Assembly (NCBI RefSeq): GCF_900168325.1
Contig: NZ_FVZE01000002.1
Coordinates: 62,001-126,000 of the forward strand
DNA length: 64,000 nucleotides
Source: Novosphingobium mathurense
GTDB lineage: Bacteria > Pseudomonadota > Alphaproteobacteria > Sphingomonadales > Sphingomonadaceae
Direction of reading: 5' to 3'
Of this stretch, positions 39,734 to 49,600 are shown one piece after another. The notes beneath the pieces were generated by a model. It saw nothing but the letters and a program-made list of their open reading frames with translations, did not search any database and was not told the origin of the DNA. Every line of letters begins with the position of its first letter. The first letter of the stretch is position 1. The position numbers and the translations under genes were made by a program.

Positions 39734-40435
39734 ATGAGCCAGCCGACACCGCTCATGCCGCATGCGACCGCCTCCTGGCTGGTCGACAATACTGCCCTTA
39801 CTTTCGAGCAGATCGCCGAATTCTGCGGCCTGCACATGCTTGAAGTGCAGGCGATGGCCGATGATCTTGCCTCCAGCAAGTACACCGGGCGCGATCCCGT
39901 TCGCGCTGGTGAGCTGACCATGGACGAGATCGAAAAGGGTCAGAAGAACCCCGAGTACAAGCTCAAGATGCACAAGGTGCCGGTCACCGTCAGCCGCACC
40001 AAGGGACCGCGGTACACCCCGGTTTCGAAGCGCCAGGACAAGCCGGACGGTATCGCCTGGATCCTGCGCAACCATCCCGAGGTGTCGGACGCGCAGATCG
40101 GCAAGCTGATCGGCACGACGCGCAACACCATCGCCGCGATCCGCGACCGTTCGCACTGGAACATCGCCAACATCACGCCGAAGGACCCGGTTACCCTCGG
40201 CCTGTGCTCGCAGCGAGAGCTTGACGCGATTGTAGCCAAGGCCGCCAAGAAGGCCGGCATCGAGGACGAAGTCGTCAGTGACGAGCGTCTGGTCGACGAC
40301 CGCGAGGCCCTGATCGAGGAACTGCGCGCCGAGCGCGAGGCTGCCGTCAAGGCTGCCAGCGAAGCCGCGCAGGAAGCCGAAGCCGCCGCATGGCTCGAAG
40401 CCAAGCGCGCAGCCGAAGCGGAAAACGGCGAATAA
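39734..40435 (+). CDS. trcR: DUF1013-family transcriptional regulator (TrcR)
   Basis: 233 residues, soluble. It has a conserved DUF1013 core, MPHATASWLVDNTALTFEQIAEFCGLHMLEVQAMADD split at its two helices, an HTH-like DAQIGKLIGTTRNTIAAIRDR, and an alanine/glutamate-rich C-terminal coiled coil. DUF1013 proteins are described in alphaproteobacteria as the transcriptional regulator TrcR linked to RNA polymerase and the cell cycle (family knowledge). The ATG at 39734 gives MSQPTPLMPH. It has its own candidate promoter and terminator. Confidence 0.82.
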   Translation: MSQPTPLMPHATASWLVDNTALTFEQIAEFCGLHMLEVQAMADDLASSKYTGRDPVRAGELTMDEIEKGQKNPEYKLKMHKVPVTVSRTKGPRYTPVSKRQDKPDGIAWILRNHPEVSDAQIGKLIGTTRNTIAAIRDRSHWNIANITPKDPVTLGLCSQRELDAIVAKAAKKAGIEDEVVSDERLVDDREALIEELRAEREAAVKAASEAAQEAEAAAWLEAKRAAEAENGE

Positions 40436-40467
40436 GCTTTCTTCTCCCCCAGGGGATGAGAACAAGA

Positions 40468-40506
40468 GCAGCGGGGATGACTGACCGGTCGTCCCCGCTG
40501 CATTCG
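40468..40506 (+). terminator. Intrinsic terminator after trcR
   Basis: Perfect 10-bp arms GCAGCGGGGA / TCCCCGCTGC (40468-40477 and 40492-40501) are separated by 14 nt, and ATTCG follows. It lies about 35 bp past the trcR stop. Confidence 0.75.
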
Positions 40507-40562
40507 TTTGCATAGGCTGCATCGCCCTTGTCGCAGGACCGGTGACGCTTCACACTGCTCTC

Positions 40563-42248
40563 ATGAACGAGAGGATCGGCCCCAAAGTCTGGCGGGAACG
40601 TTACGCGCACCCGTGCAACTGGCAGCAGGACTTCGCTCCGCTTGCGATGCCGCAGATGTTTGCCGGCAGTGTGGCCGCCTATGGCGAACGTGTCCTAGCC
40701 GACTTTCTCGGGCGCGCGTTCACCTATCGGCAGATCGACGAAGAGGCGCGCCGCTTCGCCCGCGGGTTGCAGTCTCTCGGTCTCGGCAAGGGTGACCGGA
40801 TCGGTCTGTTCCTGCCCAATGTGCCCTGTTATCTTTCGGCCTACTTCGGCGCGTTCATGGCGGGCGTCACCGTCGTCAACTTCTCGCCGCTCTACACGGC
40901 CACGGAACTGGAGGCGCAAGTCGCCGACTCGGGCGCGCGCCTGCTGGTGACGCTGGACGTTCCGGCTCTCCTGCCGACGGCGTGCAAGGTGCACCGGGAA
41001 TCCGCGCTTGAGTGGCTGGTGGTCGCCCGTCTTTCCAGCATGCTGCCGTTCTGGAAGGGCCTGGGCCTGCGTCTGTTCCGCCGCAAGGACATCGCTGCAA
41101 TCCCGCGCGAAGACTGCGTGTTCGAATTCAACGACCTGCTGCACGATGGCGAACCCGCGCCGGTCGAGATTGACCCGATGACCGACCTGGCGATGCTGCA
41201 ATATACCGGGGGTACGACCGGAACGCCCAAGGGCGCGATGCTCACCCACCAGAATCTCACGGTCAACGCCCGGCAGATCGAGGAAATCGATCCCCATGCC
41301 CATGCGCGCGACGTGATCGTGGGTGTCCTTCCCTTCTTTCATGTCTTTGCCAATGCGACGGTACTCAATCGCACGGTCTACGATGGCGGGACCATCGCCA
41401 TGCTGCCGCGCTTCGATGCGGGGCAATGCCTGGCCACGCTGCAACGGGTGAGGGCGACCGCGATGCCCGGTGTGCCGACCATGTACCAGGCGCTGCTCGA
41501 TCATCCCGACATGGCTCGCACCGATTTCTCCAGCCTGTTCACCTGCATTTCCGGCGGCGCGCCTTTGCCGGGGCCGGTCAAGGCGCGCTTCGAGAAGGCG
41601 AGCGGCGCGACCCTTGTCGAAGGCTATGGGCTGACCGAGGCCGCCGGGGTCGTCGCGACCAATCCTTTCGACGGGCCGGAGCGGCCGGGAACCATCGGCC
41701 ACCCCATGCCCGGCACGGACCTGTGCCTGCTCGACAAGGACGATCCCACGCGCGAGGCAGCATCGGGAGAGCCGGGTGAACTGGCGATCAACGGGCCGCA
41801 GGTCATGGTCGGGTACTGGAACCGGCCCGAGGCCGGGGCCAAGGTCTTCGTCGAACTGGATGGCAAGCGCTGGTTGCGCACCGGCGACATCGCGACGATC
41901 GACGAGGACGGCTACGTCCACCTCATCGACCGCAGCAAGGACATGATCGCAGTCGGCGGATTCAAGGTCTTTCCCAGCCAGGTCGAGGAAGTGCTCCTCG
42001 CCAACCCCGCAGTGCGCGAGGCGATGGTGCTGGGCGTGCCCGACGATTATCACGGAGAAGTCCCACGCGCTTACGTCGTTGCCGAAACGGGTGAGGCGAC
42101 GAGCGCCGAAGAGATTGCCGCTTGGCTCAACGAGCGGGTCGGCAAGCATGAGCGCGTCGATAAGGTTGTGCTGCGCGATTCGCTGCCCAAGACGATGGTC
42201 GGCAAACTCGACCGCAAGGCGCTGCGGGCCGAAGTGCTGGGCAAATAA
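40563..42248 (+). CDS. AMP-binding long-chain fatty acid-CoA ligase (FadD-like)
   Basis: 561 residues of the adenylate-forming superfamily. The P-loop is YTGGTTGTPKGAML (about residues 204-217), the A5 motif is GYGLTEAAGVV, the A8 hinge is DEDGYVHLIDRSKDMI, and the A10 lysine is in PKTMVGKLDRKALR. The family activates fatty or aromatic acids to acyl-CoA. Length and overall sequence suggest the long-chain FadD type, but chain-length preference is not visible. The ATG at 40563 and a GTG at 40542 are both possible starts. It is convergent with the bactofilin gene across a bidirectional terminator. Confidence 0.87.
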   Translation: MNERIGPKVWRERYAHPCNWQQDFAPLAMPQMFAGSVAAYGERVLADFLGRAFTYRQIDEEARRFARGLQSLGLGKGDRIGLFLPNVPCYLSAYFGAFMAGVTVVNFSPLYTATELEAQVADSGARLLVTLDVPALLPTACKVHRESALEWLVVARLSSMLPFWKGLGLRLFRRKDIAAIPREDCVFEFNDLLHDGEPAPVEIDPMTDLAMLQYTGGTTGTPKGAMLTHQNLTVNARQIEEIDPHAHARDVIVGVLPFFHVFANATVLNRTVYDGGTIAMLPRFDAGQCLATLQRVRATAMPGVPTMYQALLDHPDMARTDFSSLFTCISGGAPLPGPVKARFEKASGATLVEGYGLTEAAGVVATNPFDGPERPGTIGHPMPGTDLCLLDKDDPTREAASGEPGELAINGPQVMVGYWNRPEAGAKVFVELDGKRWLRTGDIATIDEDGYVHLIDRSKDMIAVGGFKVFPSQVEEVLLANPAVREAMVLGVPDDYHGEVPRAYVVAETGEATSAEEIAAWLNERVGKHERVDKVVLRDSLPKTMVGKLDRKALRAEVLGK

Positions 42249-42251
42249 AAA

Positions 42252-42284
42252 GGCAGGCGCTCCAGCGGGAGCGGCCTGCCCTGA
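42252..42284. terminator. Bidirectional terminator between the CoA ligase and bactofilin genes
   Basis: Arms GGCAGGC (42252-42258) and GCCTGCC (42274-42280) enclose a second small stem, GCTCC/GGAGC. AAAAA on the left gives a T-run for the minus strand. Both flanking genes converge here. Confidence 0.8.
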
Positions 42285-42301
42285 TTTCTGCAATTGCGTT
42301 C

Positions 42302-42736
42302 TTATTCGGCCGCTTCGAGGGCGACCTGCGCTTCGTCTGCGTTGCCGAAGGCTGGCGGCATGTGGCCGCCGCTCGGGCTCAGGCGGCCGTCGAGGCGGGC
42401 GCCCTGTTCGATGGTCAGGGCATCGTAGGCCACGTCGCCGTCGATCTTCGCGGTCCTGAGAATGACGACCTCGCGCGCGGCGATGGTGCCGCGAACGGTG
42501 CCGGCGATGCGGACCGTTTCCGCCTTTACGGCGCCGACGATCTCGCTCGCTTCGCCCTGGACCAGAGCGTTGCAGGTGATGTCGCCTTCGATCCGTCCGT
42601 CGATGTGCAGGTCCGCCGAAGCCTCGATATTGCCGACGATGTTGGTGTCGGCGCCCAGCATCGAGAACGTCGAACCGTTGGACGGACGCGGGCTCGCATT
42701 CGACTTGGCCATATTAGCGGGCTTCTTGCTGAACAT
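42302..42736 (-). CDS. Bactofilin
   Basis: 144 residues. A flexible basic N-terminus (MFSKKPANMAKSNAS) precedes the bactofilin (DUF583) beta-helix (about residues 25-120), with repeats such as GNIEASADLHIDGRIEGDI and GTVRGTIAAREVVIL. The C-terminal tail is acidic. Bactofilins polymerise without nucleotide into curved cytoplasmic filaments that scaffold cell-wall enzymes. Its start overlaps the end of the M23 peptidase gene by 23 bp, matching the known bacA/lmdC pairing, so it is coupled to its likely partner. Confidence 0.93.
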   Translation of the reverse strand: MFSKKPANMAKSNASPRPSNGSTFSMLGADTNIVGNIEASADLHIDGRIEGDITCNALVQGEASEIVGAVKAETVRIAGTVRGTIAAREVVILRTAKIDGDVAYDALTIEQGARLDGRLSPSGGHMPPAFGNADEAQVALEAAE

Positions 42737-43850
42737 TGGTGGCAGCCTCGAGGAACGGGCGCGGGTTCACCGGCCGGCCGTTGACACGGACTTCGAAGTG
42801 AAGGTGCGAACCGGTCGAGCGACCGGTGCTGCCCATGGCAGCGATGACCGTCCCGGCATCGACCTTCTGGCCGACCTTGGCCTTGAAGGCCGAAAGGTGG
42901 CCGTAACGGGTCATCAGGCCATTGCCATGGCTGATCTCGATGCAGTTGCCGTAACCCTGACGGCCACCGACGAAGGTGATTTTGCCCTTGGCTGCGGCGT
43001 AGATCGGCGATCCCTTCGGGCCGGGGAAGTCGAGGCCGGCGTGGAAGGCTGCTCCGCCGGTGAACGGGTCGGAGCGATAGCCGTAGCTGGAGGAAACGTA
43101 TGCGACCTTGGCCGGCTTCACCTGCGGGATGGAGGCAAGGCCGTTTTCCAGAGCGTCCATGCGGGCAAGGCTGACACCCAGGCGCTTGAACCGCGGATCC
43201 AGCGAACCGTCCTTGCCGGTGGCGAGGCGCAGCAGCGGACCACCTTCGGCGCGGCGCGAGCCGGCGATGATCGTGTTGGGATTGAGGCCGAGTTTGCGGA
43301 TGGCCTTCGATGCCGATTCGGCGCGGCGGTCGGCATAACTGGTCAGGCGTTCGACGAAGGCGAGCTGCTCGGCTTCGATATGAGCCAGTTCCGAAGCCTC
43401 GGGCAGGACGGCGCTGACCTTGGAGACGGTCTTCACGGTTTCCTGCCTGCTGTCGGAAACGGCTTCGCCTTCGGCCTTGTCATCGGGCAGGTCGCCGATG
43501 TGGGCTTCCACCATCTGTTCGATGAACTTCTGGCGGCGCGCAAGATCGGAGGTCACTTCATCGATGCCGTCGCGGTACTTGGCGACTCGGCTTTCGGCCG
43601 TGGCGACCTTGGCTTCGCGGTCGAGCAGTTCGGCCTGCTCGCTCGTCGCGGACCAGCGTTCGAACGCCACCGCGCCCATCGAGCCGCACCAGGCCGTTGC
43701 CAGCAACACTGCGCCGCCCACAGCGCTGAGCTGCATGGCAGAGGAAATGCGGATGAAACGGACCTGTCCGTCTGACCGCATGATAAACTCGCGATCCGGA
43801 AATTTGGCCCTAAGGCGTGAAAGCCACGCCCCGGCTGATGTGAAGTTCAA
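42714..43850 (-). CDS. LmdC-like membrane M23 murein peptidase (DUF5930 type)
   Basis: 378 residues if started at TTG 43850. That gives a short cytoplasmic segment NFTSAGAWLSRLRAKFPDRE and FIMRSDGQVRFIRIS before one transmembrane helix (about residues 40-65). A periplasmic coiled coil (about 75-170) and a LytM domain follow, with HAGLDFPGPKGSPIYAA and GSHLHFEVR (HxxxD and HxH). The start is uncertain; ATG 43781 is the conservative choice and would remove most of the cytosolic tail. In other alphaproteobacteria, bactofilin binds this tail to position the hydrolase. It is the first gene of the operon with bactofilin. Confidence 0.86.
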   Translation of the reverse strand: MNFTSAGAWLSRLRAKFPDREFIMRSDGQVRFIRISSAMQLSAVGGAVLLATAWCGSMGAVAFERWSATSEQAELLDREAKVATAESRVAKYRDGIDEVTSDLARRQKFIEQMVEAHIGDLPDDKAEGEAVSDSRQETVKTVSKVSAVLPEASELAHIEAEQLAFVERLTSYADRRAESASKAIRKLGLNPNTIIAGSRRAEGGPLLRLATGKDGSLDPRFKRLGVSLARMDALENGLASIPQVKPAKVAYVSSSYGYRSDPFTGGAAFHAGLDFPGPKGSPIYAAAKGKITFVGGRQGYGNCIEISHGNGLMTRYGHLSAFKAKVGQKVDAGTVIAAMGSTGRSTGSHLHFEVRVNGRPVNPRPFLEAATNVQQEAR

Positions 43851-44144
43851 AACGACCCCGCTCGTTAAACTATTGTTTTCCCAGTCCCGGCCGCGGCAAC
43901 TAGCAGGGAGGGGCCCAAAATGCGAATCCACTGACCTTAAAGGGCTGCAGATTCGGGGTGAGTCGAGCCCTCGTTGCGATGACCTGATGGAACCCGCCTT
44001 TGGGCCTTTGCCCGGAATTGCGCGGTTCTTGTCAAGAATGGTTTCTCTGTTCCCACATACGGTTAACCATTAAGCCATGTTGCACCAATTTGGTTACCAC
44101 GCGGGATCGGTGACACGCGGCCGCTTCGGTGCTAGTTCGCGCCC
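43851..44144. promoter_or_regulatory. Divergent control region of the M23-bactofilin operon and proA
   Basis: About 294 bp between divergent starts. Three GANTC sites cluster at 43924-43928, 43950-43954 and 43960-43964. A TTAACCAT motif, the CtrA half-site form described in Caulobacter, lies at 44063-44070 followed by TAAG. No certain -10/-35 pair was identified for either gene. The cluster of methylation sites suggests cell-cycle control, which is inference. Confidence 0.5.
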
Positions 44145-45434
44145 ATGACCGTAGAGACCACAATCGCCGGCACGACCGATGCCGAAACGCCCGAAGTGCT
44201 TGTCGCGCGCATTGCTCGCGAGGGTCGCGCCGCCCAGCGCGTTCTTGCCCGGCTCAGCGATGCCCAGAAGGCCGAGGCGCTGCGCGCTGCGGCTGCAGCC
44301 CTGCGGGAATCGGAAGCGCCAATTCTGGAAGCCAATGCGATCGACATCGCAGCCGGTGAAGCCAAGGGCCTGACCGGTGCGATGCTCGATCGCTTGCGGC
44401 TCGATCCGGCGCGCCTTGCAGGTATCGCCGATGCCGTGGACCAGGTCGCTGCCTTGCCCGATCCCGTCGGGCAGGTGATCGAGAAGACCGAGCGGCCCAA
44501 CGGCTTGCAGCTCAGCCGCGTACGCATCCCGATCGGCCTGATCGGAATCATCTATGAAAGCCGCCCCAACGTGACGGCCGACGCCGCGGCCCTGTGCCTG
44601 CGCTCCGGCAATGCCGTGCTGCTGCGTGGCGGTAGCGAGGCGCTGCATTCCAATCGCGCGATTCAATCCGCGATGGCCAAGGGGCTGGAGAGCGTCGGCA
44701 TTCCCGCGGCGGCGATCCAGCTCGTGCCGACGCAGGACCGTGCCGTCGTCGGCGCGATGCTGACCGCAGCCGGCCTGATCGACATGATCGTGCCGCGCGG
44801 CGGCAAGAGCCTTGTCGCGCGGGTCCAGGCCGACGCCCGCGTGCCGGTGCTCGCCCATCTCGATGGCATCTGCCACACATATGTGCATGCCGCCGCCGAT
44901 CCGGAAATGGCCCGCAGCGTCGCGCTGAACGCCAAGATGCGGCGGACCGGGATCTGCGGGGCGATGGAAACCTTGCTGCTCGATACCCAGTTCCCCGGAT
45001 CGCGCGACGTCGTGACGTCATTGCTCGATGCCGGGTGCGAACTGCGCGGCGACGCTCGCGCCCGCGCGCTCGATCCGCGGATTCTGCCGGCGACCGAGGA
45101 AGACTGGGACACCGAATATCTCGACGCGGTGCTCTCGGTTGCGGTCGTTGACGGTCTCGATGCCGCGCTCGATCACATCGCGATGCATTCCTCGCATCAC
45201 ACCGACGCGATCATCACTGCCGATGAAGCGGCGGCCGAGCGCTTCCTCGCGGAAGCCGACAGCGCCATCGTCATGGTCAATGCGTCGAGCCAGTTCGCCG
45301 ATGGCGGCGAGTTCGGTCTTGGCGCCGAGATCGGCATTGCCACGGGCCGTCTCCATGCGCGCGGCCCGGTCGCGCTCGAAGGGCTGACCACCTACAAGTG
45401 GCAGGTGCGCGGAACCGGACAGGCCCGGCCCTGA
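44145..45434 (+). CDS. proA: Gamma-glutamyl phosphate reductase
   Basis: 429 residues, aldehyde dehydrogenase superfamily. The catalytic Cys is in MRRTGICGAMETLL, and the cofactor region includes SRPNVTADAAALCLRSGN. It reduces gamma-glutamyl phosphate to the semialdehyde in proline synthesis. The ATG at 44145 gives MTVETTIAGTTDAE. It begins a conserved proA-nadD-rsfS-rlmH run; its 3' end overlaps the nadD start by 37 bp. Confidence 0.95.
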   Translation: MTVETTIAGTTDAETPEVLVARIAREGRAAQRVLARLSDAQKAEALRAAAAALRESEAPILEANAIDIAAGEAKGLTGAMLDRLRLDPARLAGIADAVDQVAALPDPVGQVIEKTERPNGLQLSRVRIPIGLIGIIYESRPNVTADAAALCLRSGNAVLLRGGSEALHSNRAIQSAMAKGLESVGIPAAAIQLVPTQDRAVVGAMLTAAGLIDMIVPRGGKSLVARVQADARVPVLAHLDGICHTYVHAAADPEMARSVALNAKMRRTGICGAMETLLLDTQFPGSRDVVTSLLDAGCELRGDARARALDPRILPATEEDWDTEYLDAVLSVAVVDGLDAALDHIAMHSSHHTDAIITADEAAAERFLAEADSAIVMVNASSQFADGGEFGLGAEIGIATGRLHARGPVALEGLTTYKWQVRGTGQARP

Positions 45435-46132
45435 CCGGGACAGTCCCGAGCAAGGCGGGCGGCAGCGGGCGGTCCGGGCCGGTTACCGGCCTGCTGGGCG
45501 GCAGTTTCAACCCGGCGCACGGCGGTCATCGGCGGATCAGCCTGTTCGCCATGGAGGCGCTGGGGCTGGACGAAGTCTGGTGGCTGGTCTCTCCGGGCAA
45601 CCCGCTCAAACCCAGGGCGGGGATGGCGCCGCTGGCAGCGCGGGTAGCATCGGCCCGGCGCCAGGCGCTGCGAGCGCGGATTCGCGTAACCGCGATCGAG
45701 CGCGAACTGGGCACGCGCTACACCGTCGACACGCTTCGGAAGCTGCTTCAGCGCTATCCGAAACGCCGCTTCGTCTGGCTTATGGGGGCTGACAATCTCG
45801 CCCAGCTGCACCGCTGGAAGGACTGGCGCGAGCTGGCCCGACTCATGCCGATTGCGGTAATTGCCCGTCCGGGGTATGATGGGCCTGCCTTCGCGAGCCC
45901 CGCGATGGCCTGGCTGGGGAAGTTCCGGAGGCCCCGATCCAGTCTCAGAGGTCCGGAAAGGTGGAGCGCGCCTGCGCTGGTGACATTGCGATTCGACCCC
46001 GATACGCGGTCGGCAACGGCGATACGCCGGGCTGATCCGGACTGGGCCCGAAAGCCGTCGAACGGCCTTTCGCGCAACGGTCGCTTTCGGGACGGTGTCA
46101 CGCACCGCCCGATTCCCGGAGATGCAGCGTGA
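45398..46132 (+). CDS. nadD: Nicotinate-nucleotide adenylyltransferase
   Basis: 244 residues. The nucleotidyltransferase signature GGSFNPAHGGHR (about residues 34-45) and the KMS-like SATAIRRADPD are present, with WLMGADNLAQLHRWKDW in between. It adenylates nicotinate mononucleotide in NAD synthesis. Only a GTG at 45398 serves as an in-frame start before the GSFNP motif, so the coding sequence overlaps proA by 37 bp and the N-terminal ~30 residues are a low-complexity Gly/Pro/Ser stretch. Confidence 0.92.
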   Translation: MAGARNRTGPALTGTVPSKAGGSGRSGPVTGLLGGSFNPAHGGHRRISLFAMEALGLDEVWWLVSPGNPLKPRAGMAPLAARVASARRQALRARIRVTAIERELGTRYTVDTLRKLLQRYPKRRFVWLMGADNLAQLHRWKDWRELARLMPIAVIARPGYDGPAFASPAMAWLGKFRRPRSSLRGPERWSAPALVTLRFDPDTRSATAIRRADPDWARKPSNGLSRNGRFRDGVTHRPIPGDAA

Positions 46133-46245
46133 CTGGGCCTTGCCCTTCTCTGCTGCGAATCCATCCCCTCGAAAACCTGATTGTCTGCGGCGGGATGTTT
46201 GCCATCGCGCCGGGACGGTCATTGAAAGGAGCAGTACCGAACTAG

Positions 46246-46644
46246 ATGCCACAGGCACAGATACAGCCGGCTACAACCGGCGCAACGCCCCCGGCCATGG
46301 TCGACAGCGACGACCCGCAATTGGCCTTGGTCCTGCAGTCCCTGGATGACGACCAGGCGCAGGACCTTGTTACGATCGATCTCGAAGGCAAGTCGAGCAT
46401 CGCCGATTACATGGTGATCGCTTCCGGCCGGTCGACGAGGCAGGTGGCCGCGATGGCCCAGAAACTCGGCGAACGTCTGAAACAGGGCGGCTTCGGCAAT
46501 CCTCGCGTAGAGGGCCTGCCGGCAGCCGACTGGGTACTCGTCGATGCGGGTGGCGTGATCGTCCATCTCTTCCGTCCGGAAGTGCGCAGCTTCTACAACC
46601 TCGAACGGATGTGGGGCTTCGATGGTCCCTCGGGCGCAGCCTGA
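46246..46644 (+). CDS. rsfS: Ribosome silencing factor RsfS
   Basis: 132 residues. An N-terminal extension of about 22 residues precedes the Iojap/RsfS fold with ADYMVIASGRSTRQVAAMAQKL and the family-typical DWVLVDAGGVIVHLFRPEVRSFYNLERMW (split at the loop). It binds L14 on the 50S subunit and blocks subunit joining in stress. It lies between nadD and rlmH as in many bacteria, with a 113-bp gap before it. The AAAGGAG stretch 10-15 bp upstream is a good ribosome-binding site for the ATG at 46246. Confidence 0.94.
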   Translation: MPQAQIQPATTGATPPAMVDSDDPQLALVLQSLDDDQAQDLVTIDLEGKSSIADYMVIASGRSTRQVAAMAQKLGERLKQGGFGNPRVEGLPAADWVLVDAGGVIVHLFRPEVRSFYNLERMWGFDGPSGAA

Positions 46645-46767
46645 GGGTCGAATCGGTCCATTGACGACGGCCTGAGAGGATAGACCCGGTCCGGGAGAAC
46701 ACCGGCCGGGCTCGCGAAAGGAACTTGAGACGCGCCAGCGTCCCGTGGGACAGTGCGCGCCAACGCC

Positions 46768-47193
46768 ATGCTTTTGCATATCATCGCTCGCGGCAAGATC
46801 GCCCGCTCGCCGGAAGCCGAGCTGCTCGATCGCTATGCCAAGCGGATCACCTGGCCTTTCAAGCACAGCGAATTGCCCGACATCGGCGGCAAGGTCCCGC
46901 CCCCGGTGCAGACTCCCGTGCGCGAGGTCCTGCTCGACGAGCGGGGCAAGGCGATGTCGTCCGAGGAATTCGCCGCGCTGCTCGGCCGGTGGCGTGACGA
47001 AGGCGTGCGCGAATGCCGGTTCCTGATCGGCGCTGCCGACGGCCATGGCGACGAGGCCAGGTCCCGGGCGGATCACCTGCTGTGCTTCGGAAAGATGACC
47101 TGGCCGCATCTCATGGCCCGGGCAATGCTGGCCGAACAGCTCTGGCGGGCGACCGCGATTCTCGCCGGGCACCCCTATCACCGGTCGGGGTGA
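46768..47193 (+). CDS. rlmH: 23S rRNA pseudouridine1915-N3 methyltransferase RlmH
   Basis: 141 residues. SPOUT-class methyltransferase with the trefoil-knot C-terminus (FLIGAADGHGDE and LLCFGKMTWPHLMARAMLAEQLWRA) and the typical N-terminus LLHIIARGKIARSPE. It methylates m3Psi1915 in 23S helix 69. The ATG at 46768 was chosen because homologues begin at this point; a GTG at 46753 would add five residues. It is followed convergently by a small membrane-protein gene with 6 bp between the stops. Confidence 0.93.
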   Translation: MLLHIIARGKIARSPEAELLDRYAKRITWPFKHSELPDIGGKVPPPVQTPVREVLLDERGKAMSSEEFAALLGRWRDEGVRECRFLIGAADGHGDEARSRADHLLCFGKMTWPHLMARAMLAEQLWRATAILAGHPYHRSG

Positions 47194-47199
47194 GGGCGA

Positions 47200-47379
47200 T
47201 CAGCCGCCGCGTTCGCGCCCCTTGCGGGCGAAGAGAAGCACTATCACGGGAACGATCAGCCCGACGGCGAACCCGAGCCCCGCGCCCCAGATCGAGCCGG
47301 TATTGCCTCCAAGCATGGCCCCCACAACGGCGCCTGCGACGAAAAGCAGGACGGGCAGCAGGCAACCGATAGCGAACAT
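47200..47379 (-). CDS. Small two-helix membrane protein
   Basis: 59 residues with two hydrophobic segments, CLLPVLLFVAGAVVGAMLGG and GAGLGFAVGLIVPVIVLLF, separated by a Gly/Asn turn, and a basic tail RKGRERGG. It resembles small glycine-rich membrane proteins found next to IMPase genes in sphingomonads but I do not know a function. The ATG at 47379 gives MFAIGCLLPVLLF. It lies 17 bp after the IMPase-like stop on the same strand, so it is likely cotranscribed. Confidence 0.65.
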   Translation of the reverse strand: MFAIGCLLPVLLFVAGAVVGAMLGGNTGSIWGAGLGFAVGLIVPVIVLLFARKGRERGG

Positions 47380-47396
47380 GGGCCGATTTTTGTGCC

Positions 47397-48191
47397 TCAG
47401 GCCGAGAATCGGCGGGCGCGATCGGCGAGTCGGGTCACGGCATCGGCGTGAATCGCCGACGAGGTGACGAGCACGCCGAAGGCGCGCGGATCGTGCTTGT
47501 TGTAATTGAGCGCCTTGCCGAAGGCGTCGGTGACCGTCGCGCCTGCTTCGCGGGCGATCAGTCCGGCTGCGGCAATGTCCCATTCGAAGCCCCAGCGCAG
47601 CGAGGCGAGCAGGTCGGCCTCGTCAGCGGCAACCATCGCCATGCGCAAGGCAATCGAGTTGGGCTGTTCCACGAGCGTCAGATCGGCATCCTCGGAGGCC
47701 AGTTTCTTGGCCGGAACCCGCGCGCCGGGAAGGGAATCGCGGACGCTTGCGGCGAGTCGCGTGCCGTTGCGCCAGCTGCCCTTGCCCGCCTCGGCCTGCC
47801 AGAATTCGCCGCCATCCTCCCGGCGGCGGGCAGGGGCGTAAAGATAACCGAAGAGTGGGCGGCGGGTGTTGACGAGAGCGACCGAGACGGCCCAGCCGGT
47901 CCGTCCGGCGATGAAATCGCGCGTTCCGTCGATCGGATCGACCAGCCATACCAGCTGTTCGCGCAGGCGATCGGGCGCATCCGCGGTTTCCTCGGACAGC
48001 CAACCGGCGGACGGCAGCAGGGCGGATAACTCCTTCTTGAGAAAGGCATCGACTGCCAGATCGGCGTCGCAGACCGGGCTTCCCGGCGTCTTTTCCCAGT
48101 GCCTGAGCGCATGCCCGTCACCCGGCCAGCCGGCCAGGGCGAGGCGTCCTGCCTCCCGCACGATGGATTCGAGTTTGCCGCGGTCAATCAT
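47397..48191 (-). CDS. Inositol monophosphatase/CysQ-family phosphatase
   Basis: 264 residues of the IMPase superfamily. Metal-binding motif one appears as WLSEETADAPD, motif two is WLVDPIDGTRDFI, and the C-terminal signature is WGFEWDIAAAGLIAREAGATVTD. This fits 3'(2'),5'-bisphosphate nucleotidase (CysQ) or inositol/histidinol phosphatase; I cannot separate these from sequence. The ATG at 48191 was chosen; a TTG six bases upstream is possible. It is divergent from sucC. Confidence 0.86.
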   Translation of the reverse strand: MIDRGKLESIVREAGRLALAGWPGDGHALRHWEKTPGSPVCDADLAVDAFLKKELSALLPSAGWLSEETADAPDRLREQLVWLVDPIDGTRDFIAGRTGWAVSVALVNTRRPLFGYLYAPARRREDGGEFWQAEAGKGSWRNGTRLAASVRDSLPGARVPAKKLASEDADLTLVEQPNSIALRMAMVAADEADLLASLRWGFEWDIAAAGLIAREAGATVTDAFGKALNYNKHDPRAFGVLVTSSAIHADAVTRLADRARRFSA

Positions 48192-48365
48192 CTTCAAGCA
48201 ATCGGTTGACGGGAATCATGTTTCCCGAGTGTGTTGCGTCCCACCTATGAAATTGCGCAGGGTTCAGGACTTTTCAAGCGCGCAGGGATGTGCTTATGCG
48301 GCCCGGCAAAATACGGGGCTCCCCGCGCCTTCCCTAGGACACTCCAGCAGAAAGCGATTCTTCTT

Positions 48366-49563
<1,198 letters not shown>

Positions 49564-49565
<2 letters not shown>

Positions 49566-49584
49566 TAATTCCAAGCGAATTATC
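49564..49584 (+). repeat. Perfect inverted repeat at the sucC stop codon
   Basis: GATAATTC and GAATTATC are perfect complements around a CAAGC loop, beginning within the sucC stop codon (TGA). It precedes the main terminator by 17 bp. Confidence 0.6.
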
Positions 49585-49600
49585 GCACGACGGATCAAGG

